This document shows, in pieces, positions 22,029-32,165 of a DNA stretch of 64,000 nt (the stretch's first letter is position 1; each line of letters begins with the position of its first letter). A program made the position numbers and the translations under genes. The notes under the pieces are model-generated. The model did not search any database, was not told where the DNA came from, and saw nothing but the letters and a program-made list of their open reading frames with translations. This DNA comes from Rugalucina vietnamica (taxonomy: Eukaryota > Mollusca > Bivalvia > Lucinida > Lucinidae), in the NCBI GenBank assembly GCA_964017185.1, contig OZ024874.1, positions 20,692,457 to 20,756,456 of the forward strand, in the 5' to 3' direction.

Positions 22029-22695
22029 TCTGAATCTGAATCTGAATAGTTTACTGGTGACACGCCAAATGACATTATTTCACCAGGGGGTTCGGATGGG
22101 GTAGAGATTAGTCCCTTGAACCAGAGATATATACTATACAGAGATCTCTTCATCTTTATCTCAGCTTGAACGCACGAGTGAAGCGAACTTGGACACACAG
22201 TCATCAGACATTTCAGCAGAGGAGATAAGTGAATCAGGGAGGTCATTCCAGTCCCTGATAGTCTGTGGAAAGAAACTACTTTTGTATGCTTCGCTTCTTT
22301 GCTAGCTGAAGGTATCTGAAAAGCCAAAGAGTGTTGATTTCTACAACGCCTATTATTTGGGATAAGGTCATCTGTGGGTATTCTGGCTTTACCCTTTAGA
22401 CCTTTGTATAGCAATATAAGTCTACTATCCTTCCTCCTTTTCTTAAGAGATTCCCATTTCAGTTGACCTAAAATGCCAGTCACGCTCCCAGTTTCAAAAA
22501 CATAATTTCCCGTCACAAACCTTGCCGCACGATTTTGGACCTTTTCCAGTTCTTCCTGGAGGCCATGAGTGTGAGGGTCCCAAACTGAGCTTCCATATTC
22601 CAAGACAGGCCGCACCAGTCCTTTATAAGCTGCTTCTTTCACATCTGGGGGACAAGAATACAAATTTCTCAATTTCTCCTCAAGAATCCTAGAGT
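22029..22695 (-). pseudogene. 5'-truncated CR1-like LINE, reverse transcriptase C-terminal part
   Basis: The minus frame encodes RNLYSCPPDVKEAAYKGLV, VLEYGSSVWDPHT, KVQNRAARFVTGNY and LGQLKWESLKKRRKDSRL. This is the region after the catalytic YADD block found in CR1/L2/jockey-type elements. After residue KHTKVV the reading frame shifts by one; the continuation FFPQTIRDWNDLPDSL...VSKFASLVRSS ends at a TGA near 22170. The 3' end carries a short GATTCA microsatellite at 22029-22045, typical of this group. The endonuclease and catalytic RT regions are missing, so it is dead on arrival. Confidence 0.85.
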
Positions 22696-22697
22696 TC

Positions 22698-23102
22698 TTT
22701 AAAGGGTCACTGATGAAGGTTCATTACCCAAAATAGTACAATATGGCCCATCTTTTAGCTTTGTATTTTTACTGCTTCCAAATGATCTAACAATAATTTT
22801 TATTTGCTATTACTGCAGCTGGTGTTGTGCCGTGTGGCGGTCCTAAAAAGTCTCCCCGTACATCATCCATAGTGCAGATTATATTTTTCTTTTGATCCTT
22901 TGGGATCAGTGAATATATATGAAGTATTTCAAATTTTATATGTTAAGAATCATCTTCTTAACAGTATTTTGATTATTTGGCCCCTTTGGGAATTTGAGTC
23001 TTTGATTTAGACTACACAGATGTAAATTCAAGAAATTGCAGCAAAATGTCTGGCTTTCGCTGCCAGTTTTTTAAAGGGTCACTGATGAAGGTTCATTACC
23101 CT
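22698..23102. repeat. ~340-bp segment between 32-bp direct repeats
   Basis: TTTAAAGGGTCACTGATGAA followed by GGTTCATTACCC occurs at 22698-22729 and again at about 23070-23101. The first copy abuts the truncated 5' end of the LINE. The enclosed segment has no recognised coding sequence. Confidence 0.7.
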
Positions 23103-23373
23103 TCATTTTCAAAACACGAAATTCACTTTGAAAAGTTAAATCCTGCCCACCCTCACCTCGCATATAGAGATATTAAATTTTGTCTCCAGATGCTGTTCTG
23201 TTTGAAAAGTCTCTGATTTCCTGCTTTAAATCCATAATTTCTGTGAGATTCACACATGTCAGCTAACGTATTTGCGCCCAAGTTTGGACATTAACGCTAA
23301 GCAAATTAGAAAGCAGCTTTCCATGCTCACGCGCCAAAGCGCGCGCCGTGACATCATGGCAACCCCCAGGGAT

Positions 23374-23992
23374 GGTACTCTGAAATTTTCTGTATACATA
23401 GGCGAGGCTGACTTTTTTGGGGTCAAAATTTTGAATTTCCATATTTTTTGGGGGTTTCAGAAAAACTAGTTATTTTTTAGGGTAGTGAGCTTTTTATGGA
23501 TATTTTTTGGGGTCATGCCTTTTCTGAATTATTTTTTTGGGGTCGTCTATAATTCTAAGTAATTTTTTGGGGTTTTGCATATTTCTTGAGAAATCTCTAT
23601 ATTTCTATAAAGATAAGAAATTTTAGAGTGAAGCAATAGTGTTGTGAGAATAAAATTTTATCAATCGCAGTTTAGTGAGACAGTAGCATTAGCAGCATTC
23701 CAGGCTATTACATATATATACTAACTGCATTTTGACGTGTTGTTTTGGTTGGTTGATTTGGGATTTGACGTCCCACCAACAGCTTAGATCAAATGGATGT
23801 GAAAAAAAAATCATCAATAGGCATAAAAAAAGATGAATAATTTTTTGGGGTAAGCTAAAAGTTCAAGTATTTTTTGGGTATGCCTGATAGGACTGGTATT
23901 TTTTTGGGGTGGTCAGTAAATCTCAGTAACTTTTTGGGTTTTGGGGTAGAATCTGGGGCCTCGCCTATGTATCCACAAAAAATGAGAGTACC
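23374..23992. mobile_element. TIR element with TTTTTTGGGGT repeats inside
   Basis: About 620 bp. Inverted ends GGTACTC...CATAGGCGAGGC (23374-23408) and GCCTCGCCTATG...GAGTACC (23958-23992) are imperfect over 35 bp. The flanks AACCCCCAGGG and CCCTGGGTGG extend the symmetry. Inside are about ten copies of ATTTTTTGGGGT, all in the same orientation. A run of about 20 C follows the right end. Confidence 0.65.
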
Positions 23993-24142
23993 CCCCCCCC
24001 CCCCCCCCCCCTGGGTGGCAACCCCGTTTTGTCTGAAAAACGTAGTCTAACCCCCAACAAAGACTCGCTGATTGCTCCATAATTGGATACAATTATCTAC
24101 TCTAATTAACCTCAAGATAGCAAAAGTGGTGCGATTTTGGCA

Positions 24143-24286
24143 AACGTACGACTTGACCAATTATAAAGTACGAGTTGACCAAAGTAAAACGTACGAGTTG
24201 ACTAAGGTAAAATGCGGTACGAGTTTTTTTAGTACGAGTCGACCACAGTATGAGAAAAAAAAAGTTCGAGTTGACCAGCAGTACGA
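24143..24286 (+). repeat. GTACGAGTTGACC minisatellite, cluster 2
   Basis: About seven degenerate units of AAAGTACGAGTTGACCAA, the reverse complement of the cluster at 20711-20838. It ends 11 bp before the foldback element at 24307. Confidence 0.75.
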
Positions 24287-24306
24287 CGTTTTTGTAGCGA
24301 AACGAC

Positions 24307-25051
24307 GACACTGGCTATCCGCACGACGGTCGTGCCGATAACACCGCTTATCGGCACGACCGTCGTGCGGATAAGCGGCGTTATCCGCACGACAGGGAAA
24401 TCGATATCCAAATGTTAAAAATGTCTAGAAATGGATACATTTTAAGTTGATAAATATATTACACTGGCTTCAAAACTGAAACAGAATATTACACATGCAG
24501 GAATTTTTTACTTTTTAATTAACAAAATTGTAATTTTGCTGAAATTGGCTTTTCTGTGAATTTACCTGTAAAAATCAGTCATGCGTATGCGTAAATGAGA
24601 AAGAAATTATGTCAACTATCGTAACCTAAATATTAAAAAAAAATGTGGTTAAAACAGACTTTGATTTTAACAATGAAGTGTGGAAACATTTCAGTTACAC
24701 AATTAAATAATTGCAATGATTTTATTTTTTTCCTCCGTCTGCTGTGATTCAGTTTGCATCAGCTGGATAAATCAAATCAAACTAGTTTTCTTAGTCATAA
24801 TTAACAAAAATGTTAATTTCGAATGTATTTCTATATAGCTAAAACCATAATTTATTTATTTAATGACAAATTAATAGTTTAATGCATTCGTAAGCTTGTA
24901 AGAAAATCTTATACTCCCGTCGTGCCGATAGCCAATACCTGTAGCATTGGCTATCCGCACGACGGTCGGGCCGATAACGCCGCTTATCGGCACGACCGTC
25001 GTGCGGATAACGCCGCTTATCGGCACGACCGTCGTGCGGATAGCCTCAGCC
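24307..25051. mobile_element. Foldback-type element FB-A, 745 bp, with 9-bp target duplication
   Basis: Both ends are arrays of nested palindromes built from CGGCACGACCGTCGTGCGGA and TAACGCCGCTTAT (about 33-bp period, 24316-24400 and 24918-25045). The exact 9-mer CGAAACGAC flanks the element at 24298-24306 and 25052-25060. The AT-rich middle has no ORF. Long subrepeat-built inverted ends with a 9-bp duplication fit foldback or MULE-derived elements. Confidence 0.75.
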
Positions 25052-25165
25052 CGAAACGACATGTCACTTTGCCGAGAACCAATCTTATTGGTAAATCAAC
25101 ATCCGGTTAAAAAGAAAAGTTGGGGAAAAAATAAAAATTATGGAAATGCAACTTTAGAGAAAAAG

Positions 25166-27554
25166 GGGTGACACGATTCCCCGGAATCACCGGAATCACC
25201 GCGGAATCACCGGAATCACCGGAATCACCACCGGAATCACCGGAATCACCACTGAAATCACCGGAATCACCATCTAAATCAACCAGGATTCGGTTTAGGA
25301 ATATATTTAAATAAGGAATATTGCATTTGAAAGAATAAAATTTAATTTTAATCAATTATTAATGGACTTTTTGGTGATTTCGATGAAGAATTTCAACCGT
25401 ATTTGTACTTCCATAGCGTTATTGTTGACAAACATGTAGGTAGCTTGTTTATTCTTTGGACCTCATTATCAAAATTATTGTTGCCTATTAAAATATTTTC
25501 ATTACAGATGAAAAGGTCCGTATATTGCATGGGCAACTTAGGTGTGACTAATACATAACGCAAATAATTGTTGACATACGTGTTATATTATACATGTAGC
25601 ATTCGTGAGCAGGTTAAATTTCTGTCTCAGCTAAGTTGAGCATTAAAAGTTTTATAACTTCAACCAAACCATACGATATAGCTGGTGTTACAAAGTAGAG
25701 AGCAAGGTTATAATGCATAATGGAAACATTTACAATTTGCCACGTTACATAGCAGAGAATAACTTGTTACCAGTGTCGATATATAACGAGAATTTATTCA
25801 TACTGGAGAGACTGGTCAAACGGTCTCGACATGATTGAGAATTAGTCAGAATAGAATCAAATATTTGTCATACATATCATGCAATTGTCATTGACGGAAT
25901 CTGAGGACCACTAAGATTTTATTTTTCCAGGACCGATTTTGTTTTATAATTCTCAATTACATGTATGGACGACCGGTGCTCCCCATGTATCACACTGGTC
26001 AACCTGTACGATTGATATGTGAGGCTAAAAGGCACAAACGAACACCAAATGAAACAAAATCGTGGCTTGCGAGATCGTTTCATAGACGCACATAAAAATT
26101 TAAAAATGCAACATGCACAGAATGAATTAAATGAATGCAACAAGTGCTTTCCATATAAACATGCATGCTCGTAAATTTATCAAGAACGGACTAGACATGA
26201 CTCACAAATTGTTGAGTGGGTCGTTCAACACAGAATGATCTAAATGATGCAACGTGCGCTTTCCAAATAAAAATGTACACTTGTATATATAGCTAGGACG
26301 GACTAGACCGAAATGGCTGACACATTGTTGAGTGGGTTGTTAAACATAGAATGAACTAAATGAATGCAACGTGCGCTTACAAAATAAACATGGTTGGTTG
26401 TAATTATATGGGTACGATATATTATCAGGTAGAGGAGTTACATTAATTTCTATAATATAAAAAAATGTTATATAAATGTATAGACAAAACACATAATATG
26501 TCTTCTAAACTTGGCTAAATGAAAATCACATTTCGAATCTGTGCACATTTGTGTCGATGAACTTCAATTTTCGATTTTGCAAGACAATTGAGAATCAAAG
26601 ACTTACGCCGCCCATCATCAATAAAGGGGGAGAAATAACAAAAAATGACCATATTTTTCAGATTTTTTTACTGTGTACTTGGAAGGCTGCAATTATCGAT
26701 AATTAATACACACGTGCGAGGTACACGTGCTTGGCCACAACGTAATCCAATTAACATTAAAGCGGTACTGTCACAATAGGATAATCACCAATCAACAACC
26801 AGGTGTCACTGGACGTAACTTGAACAAAATTATGTAAACTCAATAAAACAAATAAATATCGGCATTATACATTTTAGGCACTCAAAACTACCCGTTTGCA
26901 ATCCAATATCATTTCGAAGTTTGCATACTTTTATGGTGATTTTGGGAATCGTTTTATTTGAATCACGGATGATAGATTGAAGGCCGACTGTCGTAATTGA
27001 AGATGCGAAATAAATTTATACGTAAAATTGAGAAAACCTTATGTCCTTAACATATTAACTAGCGTATTTAGATACTCATTCAACAATTAAAGGCCATGGT
27101 CTATAACATGGCTATATTATGAGTGATTTTGGTAATTTCAGCGGTGATTCCGGTAGGGAATGGTTAATTTGTCTGCCGGTCTTGAAGAATTCTTAATTAG
27201 TTCATGTACAATCGGGAAAAGATATTTCCTTTATGTTTGATATATTCAAATAAAATATCAATTTAACAAGTGAAGCAAAAAAAAAAAAAATGAATATTAT
27301 TAGTGATTTGGATAATTTCAGTGGTGATTCCGGTGGTGATTTCGGTGAATGGTCTGTCGGTCGTAAAGATATCATAAAAAATCTATATAAAACAGGGAAA
27401 TATATATACACTTTAGGTTTAAAATAGTCAAATAAGGTACCTAATCAACAATTCAAGCACTAAATTGCATTATTAATGGTGATTTTGGTAATTTCAGAAG
27501 TGATTCCGGTGATTTTGGTGGTGATTCCGGTGATTCCGGGGAATCGTGATACCG
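25166..27554. mobile_element. Foldback-type element FB-B, 2.39 kb, with 9-bp target duplication
   Basis: The left end is a tandem array of the 9-mer CCGGAATCA (25177-25275). The right end holds the complementary GGTGATTCCGG within three ~185-bp units (27118-27550). The outer 35 bp of the two ends agree at 32 positions, including a perfect CACGATTCCCCGGAATCACC. The exact 9-mer GAGAAAAAG flanks it at 25157-25165 and 27555-27563. No transposase ORF was seen inside. Confidence 0.78.
26116..26392 (+). repeat. ~124-bp tandem repeat, 2+ units, inside FB-B
   Basis: AATGCAACGTGCGCTTNCAA-type units followed by ACGGACTAGAC and TTGTTGAGTGGG, recurring near 26120, 26240 and 26365. Confidence 0.7.
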
Positions 27555-27682
27555 GAGAAAAAGCAAGGTCCTTCGGGAATATTGGAGATTAACATGAAAT
27601 CAACACTTCCCATCACGGTCATTGCAATTTTGCGTTCATTTGTTCAGATATTGATAAAAGGTCACCCTGGAACTGATGACAT

Positions 27683-29400
27683 TGTGTCAGACCACAGGCG
27701 CTTGAATAGTGTTTCCCCCAGTCCCAAAAAAGGGCATGGTAAGGTTGATAAAAAAGGGCACTTTTTAACGCGCGGCAACATGTCAAAAGGGCACTTTTAG
27801 TGCGCGGCGACAAGCAAAGGGGCACTTTTTTAAGTGGCCCATATCATGCTATGAGGGCACATTTAAGTACAGGTCATTAAATTTAACACTAAATATATAA
27901 TTTCTCTGTTTTAATAAATTTGCTTTTCATCTTAAATTGTTCTTTCCTCAATTTCAGGATTCACTTTTACCATCTAGACAACTTAGAAAATTTCTTTTCT
28001 CTCTGTCTCACATTACTTTAATACTGAATGCTTGTCAAAATAAGAGATAACCTCACTCAAGATTTGTAAACTATTGATAGTTGAAACTAATTAACTGGCA
28101 CACTTATATCACCAGGTAGGACATTCATTTTTCACACCTTTTCTGATTAACAGCTCATTTCGTGTCAAATTGGGTAATTGTCATTGAGTTATTATCAACA
28201 TTTGCCACTGCAATAAAGTGACAATAAACAAGGGATTAAAGCAATCAACAACTGTGGAAGTCATGATCATAAATTTTGCCAAATTTGGTTCTGCAGACTT
28301 CAAGCAAAAAGTCTTGTAACTTCCTTATTTTTTGTCCGATTTTGACAAACTTTTTACCAAAATGTAGGGCACAGAATGTAGATTCAGAAAAAGGGCATGG
28401 CGCTGGGAAAAAGGGCATGGCGCTGGAGAAAAAGGGCATGGCGCGGCGCCATAGTAAAAGTGGCTAGGGGAAACACTATTGAAGTTATGGCCATAAATCA
28501 TTAAGATAAGCCCTAAAACAATAGTGTCTTCATAGCAACATAGCAATACCGTAGGTATTGCCAGGTATGCAAGTAAAACATGCCAAAATTGGAGGTTCTT
28601 TTGCGACCTTACCTGACGCTGTAGGGAGGTTTACTTTGCTTTCCTGAAGAATCAGATCAAGAGCTTCTCGGAGGCATGGATAACTTTTTCAAATCTGCTC
28701 GCAAGCAGACGTAGTTGGAACTAAAATTTTTGTCCAAATTTTCCTAGCCATTCGCTCAGTAAGTTCCGGTTTTGGCCCCAGATTCCGCAGTAAATGAACA
28801 CGGCTGCCAGATGTGGCTTAAATTTATTTATGTAATAATCAAGGTAACCAAGAATTTTTTTTTTTGCTCACTTCTTTATCATCTAAAATGCTATCCCAAA
28901 ACACTTGTTTGCATTCAAATGCGCTTAAAACATGACTTCCACTTTTGTTTGTTGTTTTGAATGTGTCAAACGTCACGCGCTACGTCTGTGAGGCATACAA
29001 ACTTGCCGACGTCACCGCACGCACTGTGACGACATGGAAAGGTCAAAGGGAAGCCATACTGTCAATAAAAACAACACGACTGGACAAATATCATGAAAAA
29101 CGTTGATAAAATGAACATTTTTAGGATTATCCATGACTTCTTTTGTTTGGACAGAGAACAAAGTGTCAGGTAGGAGCTGATTGAACCCATTTTGATTTGC
29201 AATCGAACGTTTTAGGTTGCGGTGCAACATTTGCTCCGACTCCAAGAACCTTGCCGGAAATGCCACTACGTAATGGCTCCTAAAACCTGGCTTGCACACC
29301 TGGCAATACTTCGTATTGCTATGTTGGCACTTATTTGAAGCATTAATTTTATGATTTATGGCCATAACTTCAAGCGCCTGTGGTCAGACAGTCACTGAGT
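27683..29400. repeat. Inverted repeat pair around a 0.65-kb loop
   Basis: Left arm: 27683-27705 plus 28480-28600. Right arm: about 29245-29392. Shared blocks are CAGACCACAGGCGCTTGA, TTATGGCCATAAATCAT and ACATAGCAATAC...GTATTGCCAGG. The 774-bp element interrupts the left arm. The loop 28600-29245 has no recognised gene. Confidence 0.7.
27706..28479. mobile_element. 774-bp TIR element with TGA duplication and a visible empty site
   Basis: Inverted ends ATAGTGTTTCCCC / GGGGAAACACTAT, flanked by TGA at 27703-27705 and 28480-28482. It contains repeated AAAAAGGGCATGG and AAGGGCACTTTT blocks at both ends. The inverted copy of the flanks at 29360-29390 reads straight through (GGCGCTTGAAGTTATGGCCA on minus) and lacks the element, so insertion and duplication can be read inside this window. 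Confidence 0.82.
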
Positions 29401-29703
29401 GAGTGAATCAGTGATCTACATCTACATCGTTACGTTGTACCGTCACATCTGACTTTTACACAAATGTGATGGTTTGTTTGTTCCTTTGTTTGTTTATTTT
29501 GAGGTTTAATCAAGTCACAAATTTATCAGTCATGTCGGGACAGAGCGACCGCTTCCTGGGTTTTAACCAGTACTCTGGGTAATCCCAGACTTCCCTGACA
29601 TTAAATTAGCCTTCTATAATTTTCTACTGGTGGCCATTATAGGTTTGCAGCCAAAGAACTCAGCTAAAACTCTGGGGAGTATTCTTAGGAGTTAACAGAG
29701 CAT

Positions 29704-29852
29704 GGTCATGCGCGGATCCAGAAAATTTTCCCAGGGGGGGCCCAAATTCCCAGAAGGGGTCTGACGGAAAATTTCAACATGGCAAAGATTAATAATCTGG
29801 CAATTCCAGGGGGGGTCCGGACCACCTGTCCCCCCTCTGGATCCGCACATGA
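29704..29852. repeat. GCGGATCCAGA...CTGGATCCGC repeat, copy 2
   Basis: About 145 bp with inverted ends GCGGATCCAGA / TCTGGATCCGC and GGGGGGGTCC runs inside. Related in style to 19541 and 44452. Confidence 0.5.
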
Positions 29853-29935
29853 TGTTACCGCCTGTGGGGAATGAAACCAAGATCTCTCGATTTAGAGTCA
29901 GATGTGCTACCACTATACCACACAATCTTTGAATG
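29853..29935 (-). repeat. tRNA-like SINE head or tRNA pseudogene
   Basis: On minus, TGTGGTATAGTGGTAGCACA then CTGACTCTAAATCGAGAGAT then GGTTTCATTCCCC have tRNA-like box A and box B at normal spacing. Stem pairing is imperfect and box B deviates (TTTCATT for TTCGANN). Likely a tRNA-derived repeat. Confidence 0.4.
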
Positions 29936-30240
29936 AGTATTGGTTTTTGATTTGCTACATGGTTTGTTTGCAATAAGTCGTTTGCAGCCCACCGTTATTC
30001 TAATCAGGCCATCCTTAAAAAATTGTTTGTTTGCTGTGCTCCTACCCACCATTTTAAGAGTGGGTAGGTAGGTAGGTTATTTTTTTTTTTTTCCTTGACC
30101 AAGTACAATTTTTTTTGTGTTTTATTTCTATGCGAAACTCTGTTAAAACATTGAAAAAGTACCCCTAATATACCCCACTTTTAAGCAAAAATGGCGTTTT
30201 AATATGGGCATACACTTTTTCATATTTTTGCTCAAAAACA

Positions 30241-30272
30241 TTTGGCGTGTCACCAGTAAACTATTCAGATTC
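30241..30272 (+). repeat. Extreme 3' stub of the CR1-like LINE
   Basis: TTTGGCGTGTCACCAGTAAA then CTATTCAGATT is identical to the 3' terminus of the LINE fragment at 22029-22695, here on plus. A 5' truncation to about 32 bp. Confidence 0.7.
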
Positions 30273-30336
30273 CCTGGCATTAAAATTTTGGAACAGCAGG
30301 TGTGCACATTTTAAAATTTTGGAAAACATCTGACAG

Positions 30337-30606
30337 GAAAACGAGTCTGTGTAATGAATACCCCCCTTATACCCCACTTTTATATAGCAAAACTGGGGTA
30401 TGGAGGGGTATACCTATTTTTTTTATTTTTGCTCCAAAACATAAATTGTGGGTACACGTTAGAACCACCTTGCCGAGGCGGTTCTAACGTGTAGCCACAA
30501 TCAAGGTTTTGAGCAAAAATAAGAAAAATATAAAAAAAAATTCTACTTAAAATTTTCATTTTTACAGCTGAAAAACAATTCCTGTGTATTGTATGGGTGT
30601 GTTTTC
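30337..30606 (+). mobile_element. Palindromic MITE, family M1 copy 3
   Basis: Same family as 286-555, same orientation and length. The centre is AACCACCTTGCCGAGGCGGTT. It lies inside the 13.9-kb island at 30007-43942. Confidence 0.75.
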
Positions 30607-30676
30607 GTAATGTGCATGATCTATTTTCTATGAAAATGCATGGTATATTTTATATTACCTGTAAATCTCTCTCCCT

Positions 30677-30982
30677 CTACACATGGTATTTTCTTTGGCT
30701 CCTTTTTTTCAACTGAGCTTCCATCAGAACATCATTCACATTTCTGGTAGGGGTACATGTGTCAGTGTCATTGGGTAAGTCATGTAAACTGGGATGCTTA
30801 ACAATAATGTTCACAAATTTGAGGTCTTGATTAAAGTCAGTCAATGTTTTTATCACATCATATGGGTCAGGATGGTATGGCTCGCCATTGGATGTGGTAG
30901 ATACCACAATTTTGGCATTTTTCTCGAAGTTTTCCCAAATGGTCCCTGGGAACTCCGGACTTTCTGTGACGTTTTCCGTCAC
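30677..30982 (-). CDS. Possible coding fragment, unidentified (101 codons)
   Basis: The frame reads TENVTESPEFPGTIWENFEK ... NGEPYHPDPYDVIKTLTDF ... KKRSQRKYHV and stops with TAG. Its composition looks protein-like: balanced charge, no low-complexity run, Pro/Asp/Tyr pattern. It resembles no family I recognise, has no start context that can be defended, and lies inside the repeat-rich island, so it may be an exon relic or a fragment of a transposon gene. A GTAATAT donor-like site follows at about 30659. Confidence 0.25.
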   Translation of the reverse strand: MTENVTESPEFPGTIWENFEKNAKIVVSTTSNGEPYHPDPYDVIKTLTDFNQDLKFVNIIVKHPSLHDLPNDTDTCTPTRNVNDVLMEAQLKKRSQRKYHV

Positions 30983-31089
30983 CGCCTCAAATAGATCGTA
31001 TCAGGAACTTCTAACTGATGTTTTTCTAATCGCATTCTGTATGATCTTTGTGCTGTTTTTGTCCTTTTCTATGAGAACTGAGACGGAAA

Positions 31090-31170
31090 ACGTGACGGTA
31101 AAATCAAGGGAGCGAACAAATTCCCAGCGAACATATTCAGCGAACAAATTCAGCGAGCAAATTGGGTAAA
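31090..31170 (+). repeat. Inner inverted repeat, left copy
   Basis: ATCAAGGGAGCGAACAAATT ... CAGCGAACAAATTCAGCG ... GGGTAAAACCTG. The reverse-complement copy is at 43563-43620, so the two bracket the satellite arms. Part of the motif (GAATTTGTTCGCTGGAA) recurs at 31717 in the tail of the SINE insertion. Confidence 0.6.
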
Positions 31171-31385
31171 ACCTGTGACTGATAGAAATTACCGTTTTTA
31201 ACGAAACATGGGCTGCTAAATTAAAGATGGACAGGCTGGTCATGCATATTTGTGTAAATAATATAAAAAAAAAAGTAAAGTCACCCAAACACGCGAAGCA
31301 CGATGCCTTCTTGTTCGATGGTTATTTATATAGGTGTAGTCACGGGAAGCTGACAGCTACCGTTGCTAGGCAATGTGTAAACAAT

Positions 31386-31776
31386 ATCCCGATAGCGTAA
31401 TGGTTAGAGCGTCCGCTTCGGAAGCGGGAGGCGCGGGTTCGAACCCGGGCCGCGTCATACCAAAGACGTTAAAAATGGTACCAGTGGCTACCTTGCTTGG
31501 CGCTCAGCATTCATAAGGCAAGCACTGGCTTCTCTTCTCTCAAAAAGATAACTTCAATGATGGGAATACAGTAAATATGTTAAGGTGATGGTTGGTGGCG
31601 GGCAGTAGTTCTATCATTGGAGTCTGGTGATGGTAATACCCTTACTCGGGGTTAAAACGAGGTGCGCCGATAAGTCAACGGCGGAACACTACGAACATAC
31701 ATACATACATATGGCTGAATTTGTTCGCTGGAAATCAGACCTGAGAAAATGACAAATATAACTCTGGCCTACGCAT
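31386..31776 (+). mobile_element. tRNA-derived SINE with 19-bp target duplication
   Basis: The head has box A (TAGCGTAATGG), an anticodon-like arm (TCCGCTTCGGAAGCGGG) and box B (GGTTCGAACCC). The T-stem lacks a base and the acceptor stem does not pair, so it is not a working tRNA. A ~250-bp body containing GGTACCAGTGGCTACCTTGC and a (CATA)n tail at 31695-31711 follow. TAGGCAATGTGTAAACAAT flanks the whole insertion exactly at 31367-31385 and 31777-31795. The 65 bp between the CATA tail and the right duplication are not part of a usual SINE. The body is reminiscent of bivalve V/Meta-type SINEs, from memory only. Confidence 0.82.
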
Positions 31777-31795
31777 TAGGCAATGTGTAAACAAT

Positions 31796-32165
31796 CTGTC
31801 TGAGATGATTTTTTTTTTTGCCACATTACAATTTATTTTCTACAATTCTGTATCCACAAGTAGATTCTATCAAAAACCTATGAAGGCTCCTATTCATCTA
31901 CTTTTGATTCTATGCAATAAGTCTTCACGGGGGATAGTCAAATACGGATGTGGGCCAATCTGGCATGTAATTAGCCCAAAGTGCTACTGTCTGCCCTTGT
32001 AAAAACTGTTATAACAAAATGCCTGCTTCAATGTTTCTGTTTGGCAGTTGAGTAGATCTAATATTCTGAAACAAATGGTTTGAGAAGCCCAGTCGGGTTT
32101 TACACGGGTGTACCTAAAGTGGCATGGTTTTGTTTAGGTAACAGTTTATCTGTCATCGTAGAAGT
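31796..32165. other. Left shoulder of the satellite array
   Basis: No gene seen. Near 31927 the string CACGGGGGATAGTCAAATAC is a decayed piece of the ~190-bp satellite, so the array once reached further left or decays gradually here. Confidence 0.5.

Noticed and set aside
25107-25355. Minus-strand frame with SGDSGDSGGDSGDSG
   Set aside because: Translation of the CCGGAATCA 9-mer array that forms the end of a foldback element.
29012-29365. 117-codon minus-strand frame
   Set aside because: Covers the right arm and loop of an inverted repeat; no recognisable domain, and no conservation with the left arm in frame.
31386-31460. Functional tRNA gene with CGG anticodon
   Set aside because: Box A and B are present, but the T-stem lacks a base, the acceptor stem does not pair, and the segment heads a SINE with a CATA tail and a 19-bp target duplication.
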